Assembly: GCA_050179115.1 (NCBI GenBank)
Contig: JBFXFL010000009.1
Coordinates: 1-64,000 of the forward strand
Length of the DNA: 64,000 nucleotides
Origin: JAGPUQ01 sp050179115
GTDB taxonomy: Bacteria; Pseudomonadota; Gammaproteobacteria; Pseudomonadales; Porticoccaceae
Direction: 5' to 3'
A program made the position numbers and the translations under genes. Position 1 is the first letter of the stretch. Each line of letters begins with the position of its first letter. Of this stretch, positions 1 to 10,347 are shown one piece after another. Below the pieces are notes generated by a model that was not told where the DNA came from, searched no databases, and saw only the letters and a program-made list of their open reading frames with translations.

Positions 1-2848
<2,848 letters not shown>

Positions 2849-3059
2849 GTGCCTGTCTGCGTTTGTTGTGTTGGTGAGTCGGTTCGCCGCTGCGCGGCGG
2901 TGTCTTGCGGGGCGTTCCCGGTGCGTCCCCCGCGTTCCTCTGTTCGTACCTTTCCACGCGTAGGAAAGAGGCGCTGCGGCCAAGCGCGCCACGGACGCTT
3001 GCGCCGCGTTCCCGGAAGCCCTTGCCCCAGGACCGGGTCTGGGGAGGTATCCGGAGTAC

Positions 3060-3109
3060 AGATACAAGATAGTGTGGGCGTTGTGCAAATGCAACACAAT
3101 ATATGGAGA
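3060..3109 (-). promoter_or_regulatory. nrdA promoter with two NrdR boxes
   Basis: On the minus strand a -35 TTGCAT (3089-3094), a 17-bp spacer and a -10 TATCTT (3066-3071) form a sigma70-type promoter. Two NrdR-like 16-mers lie on it. The upstream one at 3094-3109 matches the consensus acaCwATATATwGtgt at 13 of 16 positions. The downstream one at 3060-3075 matches at 11 of 16 and covers the -10. The 18-bp gap between them is slightly more than the 15-16 bp usual for paired NrdR boxes. NrdR represses ribonucleotide reductase genes when dATP is high. The binding itself is inferred. Confidence 0.75.
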
Positions 3110-3126
3110 AAAAAGTGTTGATACCC

Positions 3127-3135
3127 TGTGGATAA
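3127..3135 (-). promoter_or_regulatory. DnaA box upstream of the nrdA promoter
   Basis: A perfect 9-mer TTATCCACA reads on the minus strand about 33 bp upstream of the nrdA -35 element. DnaA boxes upstream of nrdAB are known in E. coli, where they couple dNTP synthesis to replication initiation. Here the position is seen and the role is inferred. It is a single box, so it is not an origin. Confidence 0.55.
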
Positions 3136-3223
3136 CCTAGGGACGACAAGGCGGTTGCCGGGGTGGGCGCGCGGGGACAAAGTGCGTAACCGGGAGCGGG
3201 CGGACGGTCACCTATCGGAGGCG

Positions 3224-3263
3224 AGAAAACAGCGACACACCGGCCCGCCGCGGGCCCCGGTGT
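3224..3263 (-). terminator. Intrinsic terminator of the argD-argF operon
   Basis: Just downstream of the argF stop the minus strand folds into a GC-rich hairpin: ACACC pairs with GGTGT, and an inner GGCCCGC/GCGGGCC arm carries a small G bulge. A TGTTTTC stretch follows. It sits in the right place to end argDF transcripts before the nrdA promoter. Confidence 0.7.
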
Positions 3264-3286
3264 CGGCGTGATCGGTATCGTTGGGG

Positions 3287-4198
3287 TCAGTAGTGGCCGA
3301 GCAAAAACTGCATCAGGGCTTTCTGGCTGTGGAGCCGGTTCTCGGCTTCTTCCCAGACGATGGAATGGCGCGGGTCCTCGATCAGTTCGGCGCTCACTTC
3401 CTCGCCGCGGTGGGCGGGCAGGCAGTGCATGAACAGCGCATCGGGCGCGGCGCCGGCGAGCAGCTGGTGGTTGACCTGGAAGCCGGCGAAGCGCGCGGCG
3501 CGCTCCTGTTGCTCGGCTTCCTGGCCCATGGAAGTGAACACGTCCGTGACGATCAGATCGGCGCCCGCGACGGCCGCCACAGGGTCATGGCCCAGCCGGA
3601 TGCGCGCGCCCTGGGCCTGCACCCGCGCGGGGTCGGGTTCGTAGCCGGCCGGGCAGGCGATGCGCAGTTCGAAGTCGAACAGGCCCGCGGCCTCGATGTA
3701 GGACTGGCACATGTTGTTGCCGTCGCCCACCCAGGCCACCGTCCGGCCGCTCAGGGTGCCGCGCTGTTCGACGAAGGTCTGGATGTCTGCCAGTACCTGG
3801 CAGGGATGCAGGGCATCGGTGAGGGCATTGATGACCGGCACCCGGGAATGGCGCGCGAACGCCTCGATCTTGGCGTGGGCGTAGGTGCGCACCATGATGA
3901 TGTCCACCATCCGCGACAGCACGCGGGCGGTGTCTTCCACCGGCTCACCGCGGCCGAGCTGGGTGTCCTGGGGCGACAGGAATATCGCGCTGCCGCCCAT
4001 CTGGGCCATGCCGGCCTCGAAGGATACCCGGGTGCGGGTCGAGGACTTCTCGAAAATCATCCCCAGCACCTTGCCGGTCATGGACGGCTGCTCGCGGCCT
4101 TCCCGGTGCGTCTGCTTGAGGGCGATGGCGCGCGCGATGACGGCGTCGAGTTCGGCGCGGGAGAGATCGCCCAGCGTCAGAAAATGTCTCGGTTCCAT
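3287..4198 (-). CDS. argF: Ornithine carbamoyltransferase, anabolic
   Basis: Condenses ornithine with carbamoyl phosphate to citrulline, the sixth step of arginine synthesis. The 303-residue length is normal. Visible motifs are the carbamoyl-phosphate loop SSTRTR (52-57), HPCQ (131-134) and the ornithine-side HCLPAHRGEE (258-267). The ATG at 4198 lies 63 bp after the argD stop, so the two genes look co-transcribed as argD-argF. A hairpin terminator follows. The short loop near SMGQEAEQQERAARF fits the biosynthetic ArgF class rather than catabolic ArcB, though I judged this from gene context as well as sequence. Confidence 0.95.
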   Translation of the reverse strand: MEPRHFLTLGDLSRAELDAVIARAIALKQTHREGREQPSMTGKVLGMIFEKSSTRTRVSFEAGMAQMGGSAIFLSPQDTQLGRGEPVEDTARVLSRMVDIIMVRTYAHAKIEAFARHSRVPVINALTDALHPCQVLADIQTFVEQRGTLSGRTVAWVGDGNNMCQSYIEAAGLFDFELRIACPAGYEPDPARVQAQGARIRLGHDPVAAVAGADLIVTDVFTSMGQEAEQQERAARFAGFQVNHQLLAGAAPDALFMHCLPAHRGEEVSAELIEDPRHSIVWEEAENRLHSQKALMQFLLGHY

Positions 4199-4261
4199 GG
4201 TGTTGGACCTCCCGGCAAGACGGGCATGAGGAAGTGGCGGGAGCGCCGTCGGATGTTCGTC

Positions 4262-5434
4262 TCAGAAGGCGCGGATCAGGGGCGCGAGTGTCGCCACCAG
4301 ATGGTCAGCCTCGATATCGCTCATGATCAGCGGCGGCAGCAGGCGGATCACGGATTCGGCGGTGACGTTGATCAGCAAACCCTGGTCAGCAGCGCGATCG
4401 ACCAGTTCCGCGCAGGGGCGATCCAGTTCGATGCCCAGCATCAATCCACTACCGCGCACCTCGCGCACCCTGTCGCAACCCGCCAATGCAGTCTGAAAAC
4501 CCTCGCGCAGACGTGCGCCCAGTGCGGTCGCGCGGGCGCAGAGATTCTGTTCGGCGATCACTTTGAGGGTCGCGAGACCGGCCGCGCAGGCGACCGGGTT
4601 GCCGCCGAACGTCGAGCCGTGATTGCCGGGCCGCATCAGCTCGGCGGCCTTGCCGCGCGCCAGGCAGGCGCCGATGGGGACGCCGTTGCCGAGACCCTTG
4701 GCGAGGGTGACGACGTCGGGCAGCAGACCGCGCTGCTGATAGTGGAACAGGCTGCCGGTGCGGCCGTTGCCGGTCTGGATCTCGTCGAGCATCAACAGCC
4801 AGTCGTGGCGGTCGCAGATCGCACGCAGCCGCGCCAGGTAATCCGGCGCCGGAATCCGGATGCCACCCTCGCCCTGGATGGGTTCGACCAGGATCGCGGC
4901 GATGTCGGGATTGTTGCGGGCGATGGTTTCGATCGCGTCGATGTCGTCGTAGGGCGCCCGCACGAAGCCGCGCACCAGGGGTTCGAACCCGGCCTGCACC
5001 TTGCGATTGCCGGTGGCGGTCAGGGTGGCGAGGGTGCGGCCGTGGAAGGCCTTTTCCATGCAGATGATCGCCGGCACTTCGATGTTGCGGGCATGGCCGT
5101 GCAGGCGCGCGATCTTGATCGCGGCCTCGTTCGCTTCGGCGCCGGAGTTGCTGAAAAACACCTTGTCCATGCCGCTGGCATCGCGCAGGGCGAGCGACAG
5201 CGCCTGCTGGGCGGGGATGTTGTAGAGGTTGGAACAGTGCACCAGGGTGGCGGCCTGCTCCGCGATGGCGCGGGTGACTTCCGGATGGGCATGGCCGAGG
5301 CCGCACACGGCGATGCCGGACAGGGCGTCCAGATAGCGTCGGTCCTCCGTGTCCCAGATCCAGGCGCCATCGCCCCGTACCAGCGTCAGCCGCCGTTCGC
5401 CGTAGGTGTTCATCAAAGCACTGCCGTCCGTCAT
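4262..5434 (-). CDS. argD: Acetylornithine aminotransferase
   Basis: A class III PLP-dependent aminotransferase that converts N-acetylglutamate semialdehyde to N-acetylornithine; many homologues also act on succinyl-diaminopimelate precursors. The core shows FFSNSGAEANEAAIK, the LDEIQTGNGRTG segment that holds the PLP-binding aspartate, and LAKGLGNGVPIGA with the PLP lysine. I start it at ATG 5434 (MTDGSALMNTYGER), with AGG 8 nt upstream. The frame stays open to 5548, but that stretch is hydrophobic, unlike the family, and overlaps a hairpin. ATG 5440 and ATG 5413 are other options. It is first gene of argD-argF. Confidence 0.94.
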   Translation of the reverse strand: MTDGSALMNTYGERRLTLVRGDGAWIWDTEDRRYLDALSGIAVCGLGHAHPEVTRAIAEQAATLVHCSNLYNIPAQQALSLALRDASGMDKVFFSNSGAEANEAAIKIARLHGHARNIEVPAIICMEKAFHGRTLATLTATGNRKVQAGFEPLVRGFVRAPYDDIDAIETIARNNPDIAAILVEPIQGEGGIRIPAPDYLARLRAICDRHDWLLMLDEIQTGNGRTGSLFHYQQRGLLPDVVTLAKGLGNGVPIGACLARGKAAELMRPGNHGSTFGGNPVACAAGLATLKVIAEQNLCARATALGARLREGFQTALAGCDRVREVRGSGLMLGIELDRPCAELVDRAADQGLLINVTAESVIRLLPPLIMSDIEADHLVATLAPLIRAF

Positions 5435-5526
5435 CGTCATTGCCTGCCGCCGGGCGGCATTGCCCCGGGCTGTGGCCGCGGCCAGGGCCGCAGCGAGAAA
5501 CCAAGAGAAACAGAAAACAGAAAATA

Positions 5527-5558
5527 GAAAACGCAAACAGGCAGCCAACGCTGCCTGT
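5527..5558 (-). promoter_or_regulatory. Hairpin and T-rich tract in the argD leader (attenuator or operator)
   Basis: On the minus strand a perfect 9-bp stem ACAGGCAGC/GCTGCCTGT with loop GTTG (5537-5558) is followed by TTGCGTTTTC and then about 30 more T-rich bases, ending some 75 bp before the argD start. It looks like an intrinsic terminator inside the leader. A competing reading is a promoter (-35 TTGGCT, 16 bp, -10 TATTTT) that overlaps the palindrome, which would make the palindrome an operator. A TGTCGC half-site on the minus strand at 5585-5590 resembles the start of Pseudomonas ArgR sites, but its downstream part is poor. Confidence 0.4.
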
Positions 5559-5761
5559 CCGAAGCGCGGATATTACTGTGCTCCGCGACAAAGGGCAATC
5601 AACGCCAGATCCCCCATCGCGCCGGGAGACGGTGCCGCGTCCGCGCGCTGGCGGTCGCGCGGCCCGCGGTTGCCAAGGGTTTGATTCGTCAATGGCTTTT
5701 GGGTTTGAACGGCGGTAAATTGCCGGGCAGTACTGCATGTTCGCAGGAACTGGATTGCCTG

Positions 5762-6658
5762 ATGGTCGCTTACGCTGCTGAAACTCACTGCGGATTGGTG
5801 CGCAGTCTCAACGAGGATTGCTTCGAAGCCGATCCCGAAGTCGGCTTGTGGCTGGTGGCCGACGGGGTCGGCGGTCACGCCGGCGGCGAGATCGCCAGTG
5901 AGCTGACCCGTGCCACCATAAAGGAAGTGTTCCGGAGCAGCGGAGATCTGCGCGCCGCCATCGAAGCCGCGCACGCGGCGGTGCTCGGCGCCATCAACCG
6001 CGGGGAAGGCAAGCCCAACATGGGTTCTACCGTGGTCGCCCTGGCGCTGCGGGGGCGTGACTACGAGATTGCCTGGGTCGGTGACAGCCGTGCCTACCTG
6101 TGGGACGGCCGGCTCACCCTGTTGACCCGGGATCATTCTCTGGTGGAAGCCCTGCTTGCCAAGGGGATCATCAATCAGGAAGAAGCCTTCAAGCACCCCA
6201 AGCGCAATATCATCACCCAGTCCATCGGTGTCACGCCGGACCATGAATTGCAGGTCGATAGCATTGCCGGCACCTTGCGGCCCGGACAGCGCCTGCTGTT
6301 GTGCAGCGATGGCCTCAACGATGAAATCCGCGAGCCGGAGATCGCCGAGCGGTTGGCGGCGGCCAGCTCGTTGCAGGAGCAGGCGGCAAGTCTTTTGCAA
6401 GGCTCCTTGACGGCAGGCGGCAGGGACAATGTGACCATCATCGTCGTGGATCCGGAACTCGACCGCAGCGGCGCGCGCGTGGCGGCGCCCAATCCGGGAG
6501 CGTCCGGTGTGCCCGCTGCGGCCGCGCCGCTCGCCGGTGCTCCGGACCTCGATCGCCACACCCTGGTCGCTCCGGCGACGTCCCCTGTCACCGACGAAGG
6601 CTCCCGTGGCGTCCGGGGTGTCCTTGGGCGTTTCTTCTCAACCAAGAAAATAAAGTAG
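5762..6658 (+). CDS. PP2C-family serine/threonine protein phosphatase
   Basis: A metal-dependent phosphatase expected to reverse phosphorylation by the kinase 20 bp downstream. From ATG 5762 it has 298 residues with the PP2C series in order: NED near residue 17, ADGVGGHAGG (33-42), GSTVVALAL, WVGDSRAYLW, CSDGLND and GGRDNVTIIVV. The last 60 residues are an Ala/Pro-rich tail, probably disordered. The frame is open upstream to TTG 5681, but homology begins at MVAYAAETHCG. Phosphatase-kinase pairs of this type are common regulators of cell-wall, secretion or stress functions. Targets here are unknown. Confidence 0.92.
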   Translation: MVAYAAETHCGLVRSLNEDCFEADPEVGLWLVADGVGGHAGGEIASELTRATIKEVFRSSGDLRAAIEAAHAAVLGAINRGEGKPNMGSTVVALALRGRDYEIAWVGDSRAYLWDGRLTLLTRDHSLVEALLAKGIINQEEAFKHPKRNIITQSIGVTPDHELQVDSIAGTLRPGQRLLLCSDGLNDEIREPEIAERLAAASSLQEQAASLLQGSLTAGGRDNVTIIVVDPELDRSGARVAAPNPGASGVPAAAAPLAGAPDLDRHTLVAPATSPVTDEGSRGVRGVLGRFFSTKKIK

Positions 6659-6678
6659 TCACCAGAGGGAAGTCTGTT

Positions 6679-8433
6679 ATGGACAGATCCGGCACACAGA
6701 TCGGCCGTTATCAAATCAAGGAGCTCGTCGGCTCAGGCGCGATGGCGGATGTTTACCGCGCCTACGATCCGGAAATCGATCGCACCGGCGCGATGAAAAT
6801 CCTCAAGCAGGATCATGCCGTCGACAAGGAGTACTTCAACCGCTTCCTCAAGGAGGCCAAGGCCTCGGGCTTTCTCACGCATCCCAACATTGTCACGGTC
6901 TACGACGTCGGCAAGTTCGACGAAGTCCCCTACATCATGATGGAGTTGCTGGAAGGCGAGACCCTGACGGAAACCCTGAAGCGCGGCGAAAAACTGCCCA
7001 TCAAGACCGTCCTGCAAGTCTCGCTGCAAATCGCCAGCGCGCTCGATTATGCCCACTCGATGGGCGTGGTGCATCGGGACATCAAACCCGACAACATCAT
7101 TTTCAAAGTCGAAAACAGTTCGGTGAAAATCGCCGATTTCGGCATTGCCCGGCGCAGCAATCCGGAAATTCACGAGGCCACCCAGGCCGGCATGATTCTG
7201 GGTACGCCGCGCTACATGTCGCCCGAGCAGGCCCGGGGCGAGTCCGTCGACGGGCGCTCCGATCTGTTCTCCCTGGGGGTGGTGCTCTACGAAATGCTCA
7301 CCGGGCACAAGGCCTTCAACGCCGAGTCCATGCCCACGCTGATCCTGCAGATCATCCAGGAGGAGCCCGAGCCGATTCGCCGTCTGTGTCCCGAGGTGCC
7401 GACGGGCTTGCAGGCCATCGTCAACAAGCTGCTGCAAAAGAAGCCCGAGAAGCGTTTTCAACGCGGACGCGATCTGCAGGAGGCGCTGGAACGCGAGCTG
7501 CGCAATTTGCAGGATGACGAAGAGGAACGGAACTATGTGCCGATCCAGGTCAAATGGACGGCCATTCTGGGCGGTGTCGTTGCCCTGGTGATGGCGATCA
7601 GTGCGTTCACCGTGTTTCACATCCAGACCCGGATGCTCACGGATCAGGTAGTGGGTTCCGGCGTTGCGCTCGCCACGTTCATTGCCTCGGAGAGCGCGGT
7701 TCCCGTCCTGGGCGAGGACTGGATCGGTCTGGAATCCATTGCGGACGGCGCCGCGCGGCGCAATTCCTTCGCCTATATCACCCTGAGCGATCACGCGGGA
7801 ACCGTGCGCGCGGCGACCGACAAGAGCCTGATCGGCAAGCCCCTGGCGCCGCCGGCGGACGCCGAACCGGTTGGAACCATCGAGGGCGTGGCCGTGTCCA
7901 CGGTCGTCCGCGATGGCAAGCCTCCCGTCTACAATTTCAATGTGCCGGTTCTGTTCAATGACACTCCGGTAGGTCGTCTCGATCTCGGCGTCGGTCGGGA
8001 AAAGCTCGACGATGTCATGACGACAACCGGCAGGGTCATGATTGTGCTCGCGCTCACGGTCGTGTTGACCGTGCTGTTGATGGTGTATTTCTTCAACAAA
8101 CTGATGTCCCGCAACCTGTTGCTGATCAAGCGCTCATTGCTTGATCTTGCCGCGGGCAACCTCAGTCTGCGCATTTCGCGGAAGTGGCAGAATGAATTCG
8201 GTGTGGTCGCCTCCGCCTTCAACGCGCTCGCGGATATGGTGCAAAAGGCGATGGAGCGGGACTTGACCGACGAAGGTACTGCGGTGGAGCCCCCTGGCGT
8301 TGTCGATGCCCAGGCGCCCCGCGCAAGCGGGTCGGCGGCAGCCGTTGAGGCCGCGGGTACCGCCGCGGTTGCGAGTGGATCGCCGGTGGCAAATCCCGAT
8401 TTCACCATCATCGAGCCGAGGGCCGGGCAGTAG
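6679..8433 (+). CDS. Membrane Ser/Thr protein kinase with periplasmic sensor and HAMP domain
   Basis: 584 residues. The N-terminal cytoplasmic Hanks-type kinase (about 10-272) has the glycine loop LVGSGAMADVY, Lys40, HRDIKPDN with Asp134, DFG at 153-155 and an APE-like SPE at 181-183. A linker leads to a transmembrane helix (about 292-314), a periplasmic region of about 135 residues (315-451) that reads like a single CACHE/PAS-type sensor (FAYITLSDHAGTVRAAT), a second helix (452-472) and a HAMP-like segment (473-525) with an Ala-rich tail. Unlike histidine kinases, nothing catalytic follows the HAMP. It pairs with the PP2C phosphatase upstream. The architecture is clear; the signal and targets are not. 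Confidence 0.9.
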   Translation: MDRSGTQIGRYQIKELVGSGAMADVYRAYDPEIDRTGAMKILKQDHAVDKEYFNRFLKEAKASGFLTHPNIVTVYDVGKFDEVPYIMMELLEGETLTETLKRGEKLPIKTVLQVSLQIASALDYAHSMGVVHRDIKPDNIIFKVENSSVKIADFGIARRSNPEIHEATQAGMILGTPRYMSPEQARGESVDGRSDLFSLGVVLYEMLTGHKAFNAESMPTLILQIIQEEPEPIRRLCPEVPTGLQAIVNKLLQKKPEKRFQRGRDLQEALERELRNLQDDEEERNYVPIQVKWTAILGGVVALVMAISAFTVFHIQTRMLTDQVVGSGVALATFIASESAVPVLGEDWIGLESIADGAARRNSFAYITLSDHAGTVRAATDKSLIGKPLAPPADAEPVGTIEGVAVSTVVRDGKPPVYNFNVPVLFNDTPVGRLDLGVGREKLDDVMTTTGRVMIVLALTVVLTVLLMVYFFNKLMSRNLLLIKRSLLDLAAGNLSLRISRKWQNEFGVVASAFNALADMVQKAMERDLTDEGTAVEPPGVVDAQAPRASGSAAAVEAAGTAAVASGSPVANPDFTIIEPRAGQ

Positions 8434-8459
8434 CCGAGGGGTTGCTGGCGCCGGCACAA

Positions 8460-8505
8460 GCCGTCAACCCACGGACATTTGATGTCGCGGGTTGGCGGCT
8501 GAGTT
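8460..8505 (+). terminator. Long hairpin after the kinase gene
   Basis: An 11-bp stem GCCGTCAACCC/GGGTTGGCGGC (8460-8470 with 8489-8499, one wobble pair) encloses a second stem GACAT/ATGTC with a TTG loop, and TGAGTTTT follows. It sits between the convergent kinase and exporter genes and most likely ends the plus-strand transcript. The T run is short, so a structured element without termination is possible. Confidence 0.6.
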
Positions 8506-8535
8506 TTCCGTTGGCGAGTGCTGACGACCGGTCGC

Positions 8536-9333
8536 TCAGCCGGCGGACACCGACCACACCAGCTTGCCGCCGATCGCCAGCAACACCACTGCCAGCAGCC
8601 CGCGCAGGAAGCCGTGGGGCAGGCTGGCGGAGAGCCGGGCGCCGAGCAGTACCGCGGGCAGCGAGCCCGCCAGCAAATTTCCCAGCAAATGAAAGTCCAC
8701 ATTGCCGAGCAACAGATGGCCGAAGCCCGCGAAGATCGCCAGCGGGATGGCATGCACGATGTCGGTGGCGATCAGGCGCGGGGGCGTCAGGCGCAGCGGG
8801 TAAATATAGGCGAGGAACACGGCCCCCAGCGCACCCGCACCGACCGACGTCAGCGTCACCAGGACGCCGAGCACTGCACCGGCGAGGACGGTGAGCGGCG
8901 GTTGCACGGCCTTGAAGTGGACGTCATCGGTGGTGCGCAGCCGCCGGCCCAAGGCGTGCAGGCGGTGTTGAAGCAGCAGACCGAGCGCGGTCAGCATCAC
9001 GGCGCCGGCGATGGCGGTCTTGAGCAGTGCCACGGTGGATTCCGTCGGCGGATGCAGATGGACCCAGGCCAGCGTCGCCAGCGAGGCGGGAAGACTTCCG
9101 AGCCAGAGGCGTTTTGCCACCGACCAGTCGATCAGGCCGTAACCGTGGTGAACCCGGGTCGCGACCATTTTGGTGATGGCGGCAAACCACAGATCGGTGC
9201 CGACGGCGGTCAGGGGGGCGACGCCGAACAGCAGAAGCAGCAGTGGCGTCATCAGCGCGCCGCCACCGACGCCGGTGAGGCCCACCAGCAGGCCGGTAAG
9301 CGCCCCTGAGCTGACCAGCAACCAATCAATCAC
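8536..9333 (-). CDS. TauE/SafE-family sulfite/anion exporter-like membrane protein
   Basis: An inner-membrane protein of the TauE/SafE (UPF0721) family, members of which are proposed to export sulfite, sulfoacetate or related organosulfur anions. From GTG 9333 (VIDWLLVSSGALTG) it has 265 residues, the usual length, with about eight hydrophobic helices and the first family repeat VGLTGVGGGALMTPLLLL. The frame is open upstream to 9504, but that extension is charged and not family-like, and there is no clear ribosome site to settle the start. No sulfur genes lie nearby, so the substrate cannot be named. Confidence 0.85.
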   Translation of the reverse strand: MIDWLLVSSGALTGLLVGLTGVGGGALMTPLLLLLFGVAPLTAVGTDLWFAAITKMVATRVHHGYGLIDWSVAKRLWLGSLPASLATLAWVHLHPPTESTVALLKTAIAGAVMLTALGLLLQHRLHALGRRLRTTDDVHFKAVQPPLTVLAGAVLGVLVTLTSVGAGALGAVFLAYIYPLRLTPPRLIATDIVHAIPLAIFAGFGHLLLGNVDFHLLGNLLAGSLPAVLLGARLSASLPHGFLRGLLAVVLLAIGGKLVWSVSAG

Positions 9334-9689
9334 CGTTTGCGGCTCGCGGGAAAGTGGCGGAGTCTTCGTGGGTCGTTCACGGGCGGATTCCTGCGCAAAT
9401 AAGCCAATAAAAAAGAGACCGCACGGTGGCAGACCAAAAGCGCGCCGGTTCCGGATATCCGATGGAGGCGGCTCAGGGCGGTGCCGGCGGCGTAAAGCGC
9501 GCAAGTGTCGCGCGGATAGAGCAATTCTTCCACCTCAAAATCGGTGCGGGGGAAACACCCAGCGCCACGTCCGTGGTTGCCTGTGGGTTGAATTATCCGC
9601 GTACGCGATGCGCGCCGAGATGGTTTGCCCGCCCCCCGCGGGTTGGTTAGAGTAGCCGCCTTTCCCGCCCTGCACCCCTGGAGTTGCCT
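9334..9689. other. Divergent intergenic region, exporter / thrH
   Basis: About 350 bp between two divergent starts. It must hold promoters for both genes. I see AT-richer patches at 9395-9420 and near 9590 but no convincing -35/-10 pair, no hairpin with a T run and no coding potential that resembles a family. Confidence 0.4.
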
Positions 9690-10307
9690 GTGGAAATCGC
9701 CTGTCTCGATCTCGAAGGAGTCCTGGTGCCGGAGATCTGGATCGCCTTTGCCGATGCCACCGGCATCCCCGAGCTGCGCGCCACCACCCGCGATATTCCG
9801 GACTATGATCGATTGATGCGCCAGCGTCTGGCGCTTCTGAACCAGCACGGTCTGGGATTGCAGCAGATTCAGGACGTGATCGCGACACTCGCGCCACTGC
9901 CGGGTGCGGCGGAGTTTCTGCACTGGCTGCGCGAGCGTTTTCAGGTGTTGATTCTGTCGGATACCTTTTACGAGTTTGCGCAGCCCTTGATGCGGCAGCT
10001 CGGCTTTCCCGCGCTGCTGTGCCACCGGCTGGAAGTGGATGCGGCGGGGCGCGTGGTCGGCTATCGCCTGCGCCAGTCCAACCCCAAGCGGCAGGCGGTG
10101 CTCGCGCTGCAAACCCTCTATTACCGCACCATCGCCGCGGGCGACTCCTACAACGACACCACGATGCTCGCCCAGGCGGACGCGGGCATCCTGTTCCAGG
10201 CGCCGGCCAATGTGGTGGCGGAGTTTCCGCAGTTTCCCGCGGTCGCGACCTACGATGAGCTGAAACGCGCCTTTATTGCGGCGAGTGAGCGCGCGCTGGC
10301 GCTATAG
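9690..10307 (+). CDS. thrH: Bifunctional phosphoserine phosphatase / homoserine phosphotransferase ThrH
   Basis: A HAD-superfamily enzyme that dephosphorylates phosphoserine and, in Pseudomonas, can pass the phosphate to homoserine. 205 residues from GTG 9690 (MEIACLDLEGVLVPEIW), with TGGAG upstream. The first HAD motif is DLEG, as in ThrH, instead of the usual DxDGT. ILSDTFYEF and GDSYNDTTML supply motifs II and IV. It matches what I recall of P. aeruginosa ThrH nearly end to end, including the C-terminal FPQFPAVATYDELKR. It converges on pabB. Confidence 0.93.
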   Translation: MEIACLDLEGVLVPEIWIAFADATGIPELRATTRDIPDYDRLMRQRLALLNQHGLGLQQIQDVIATLAPLPGAAEFLHWLRERFQVLILSDTFYEFAQPLMRQLGFPALLCHRLEVDAAGRVVGYRLRQSNPKRQAVLALQTLYYRTIAAGDSYNDTTMLAQADAGILFQAPANVVAEFPQFPAVATYDELKRAFIAASERALAL

Positions 10308-10347
10308 CGGCTTGTTGAAAAACTGCTGGCGGCGCGGGCGCACCGGC

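Noticed and set aside
3127..3135. Replication origin near the DnaA box
   Set aside because: Only one perfect box, no AT-rich unwinding element and no dnaA/dnaN/gyrB neighbours.
3281..5527. 748-codon plus-strand open frame
   Set aside because: It covers argF and argD in antisense and shows no family pattern; both minus-strand genes have clear catalytic motifs.
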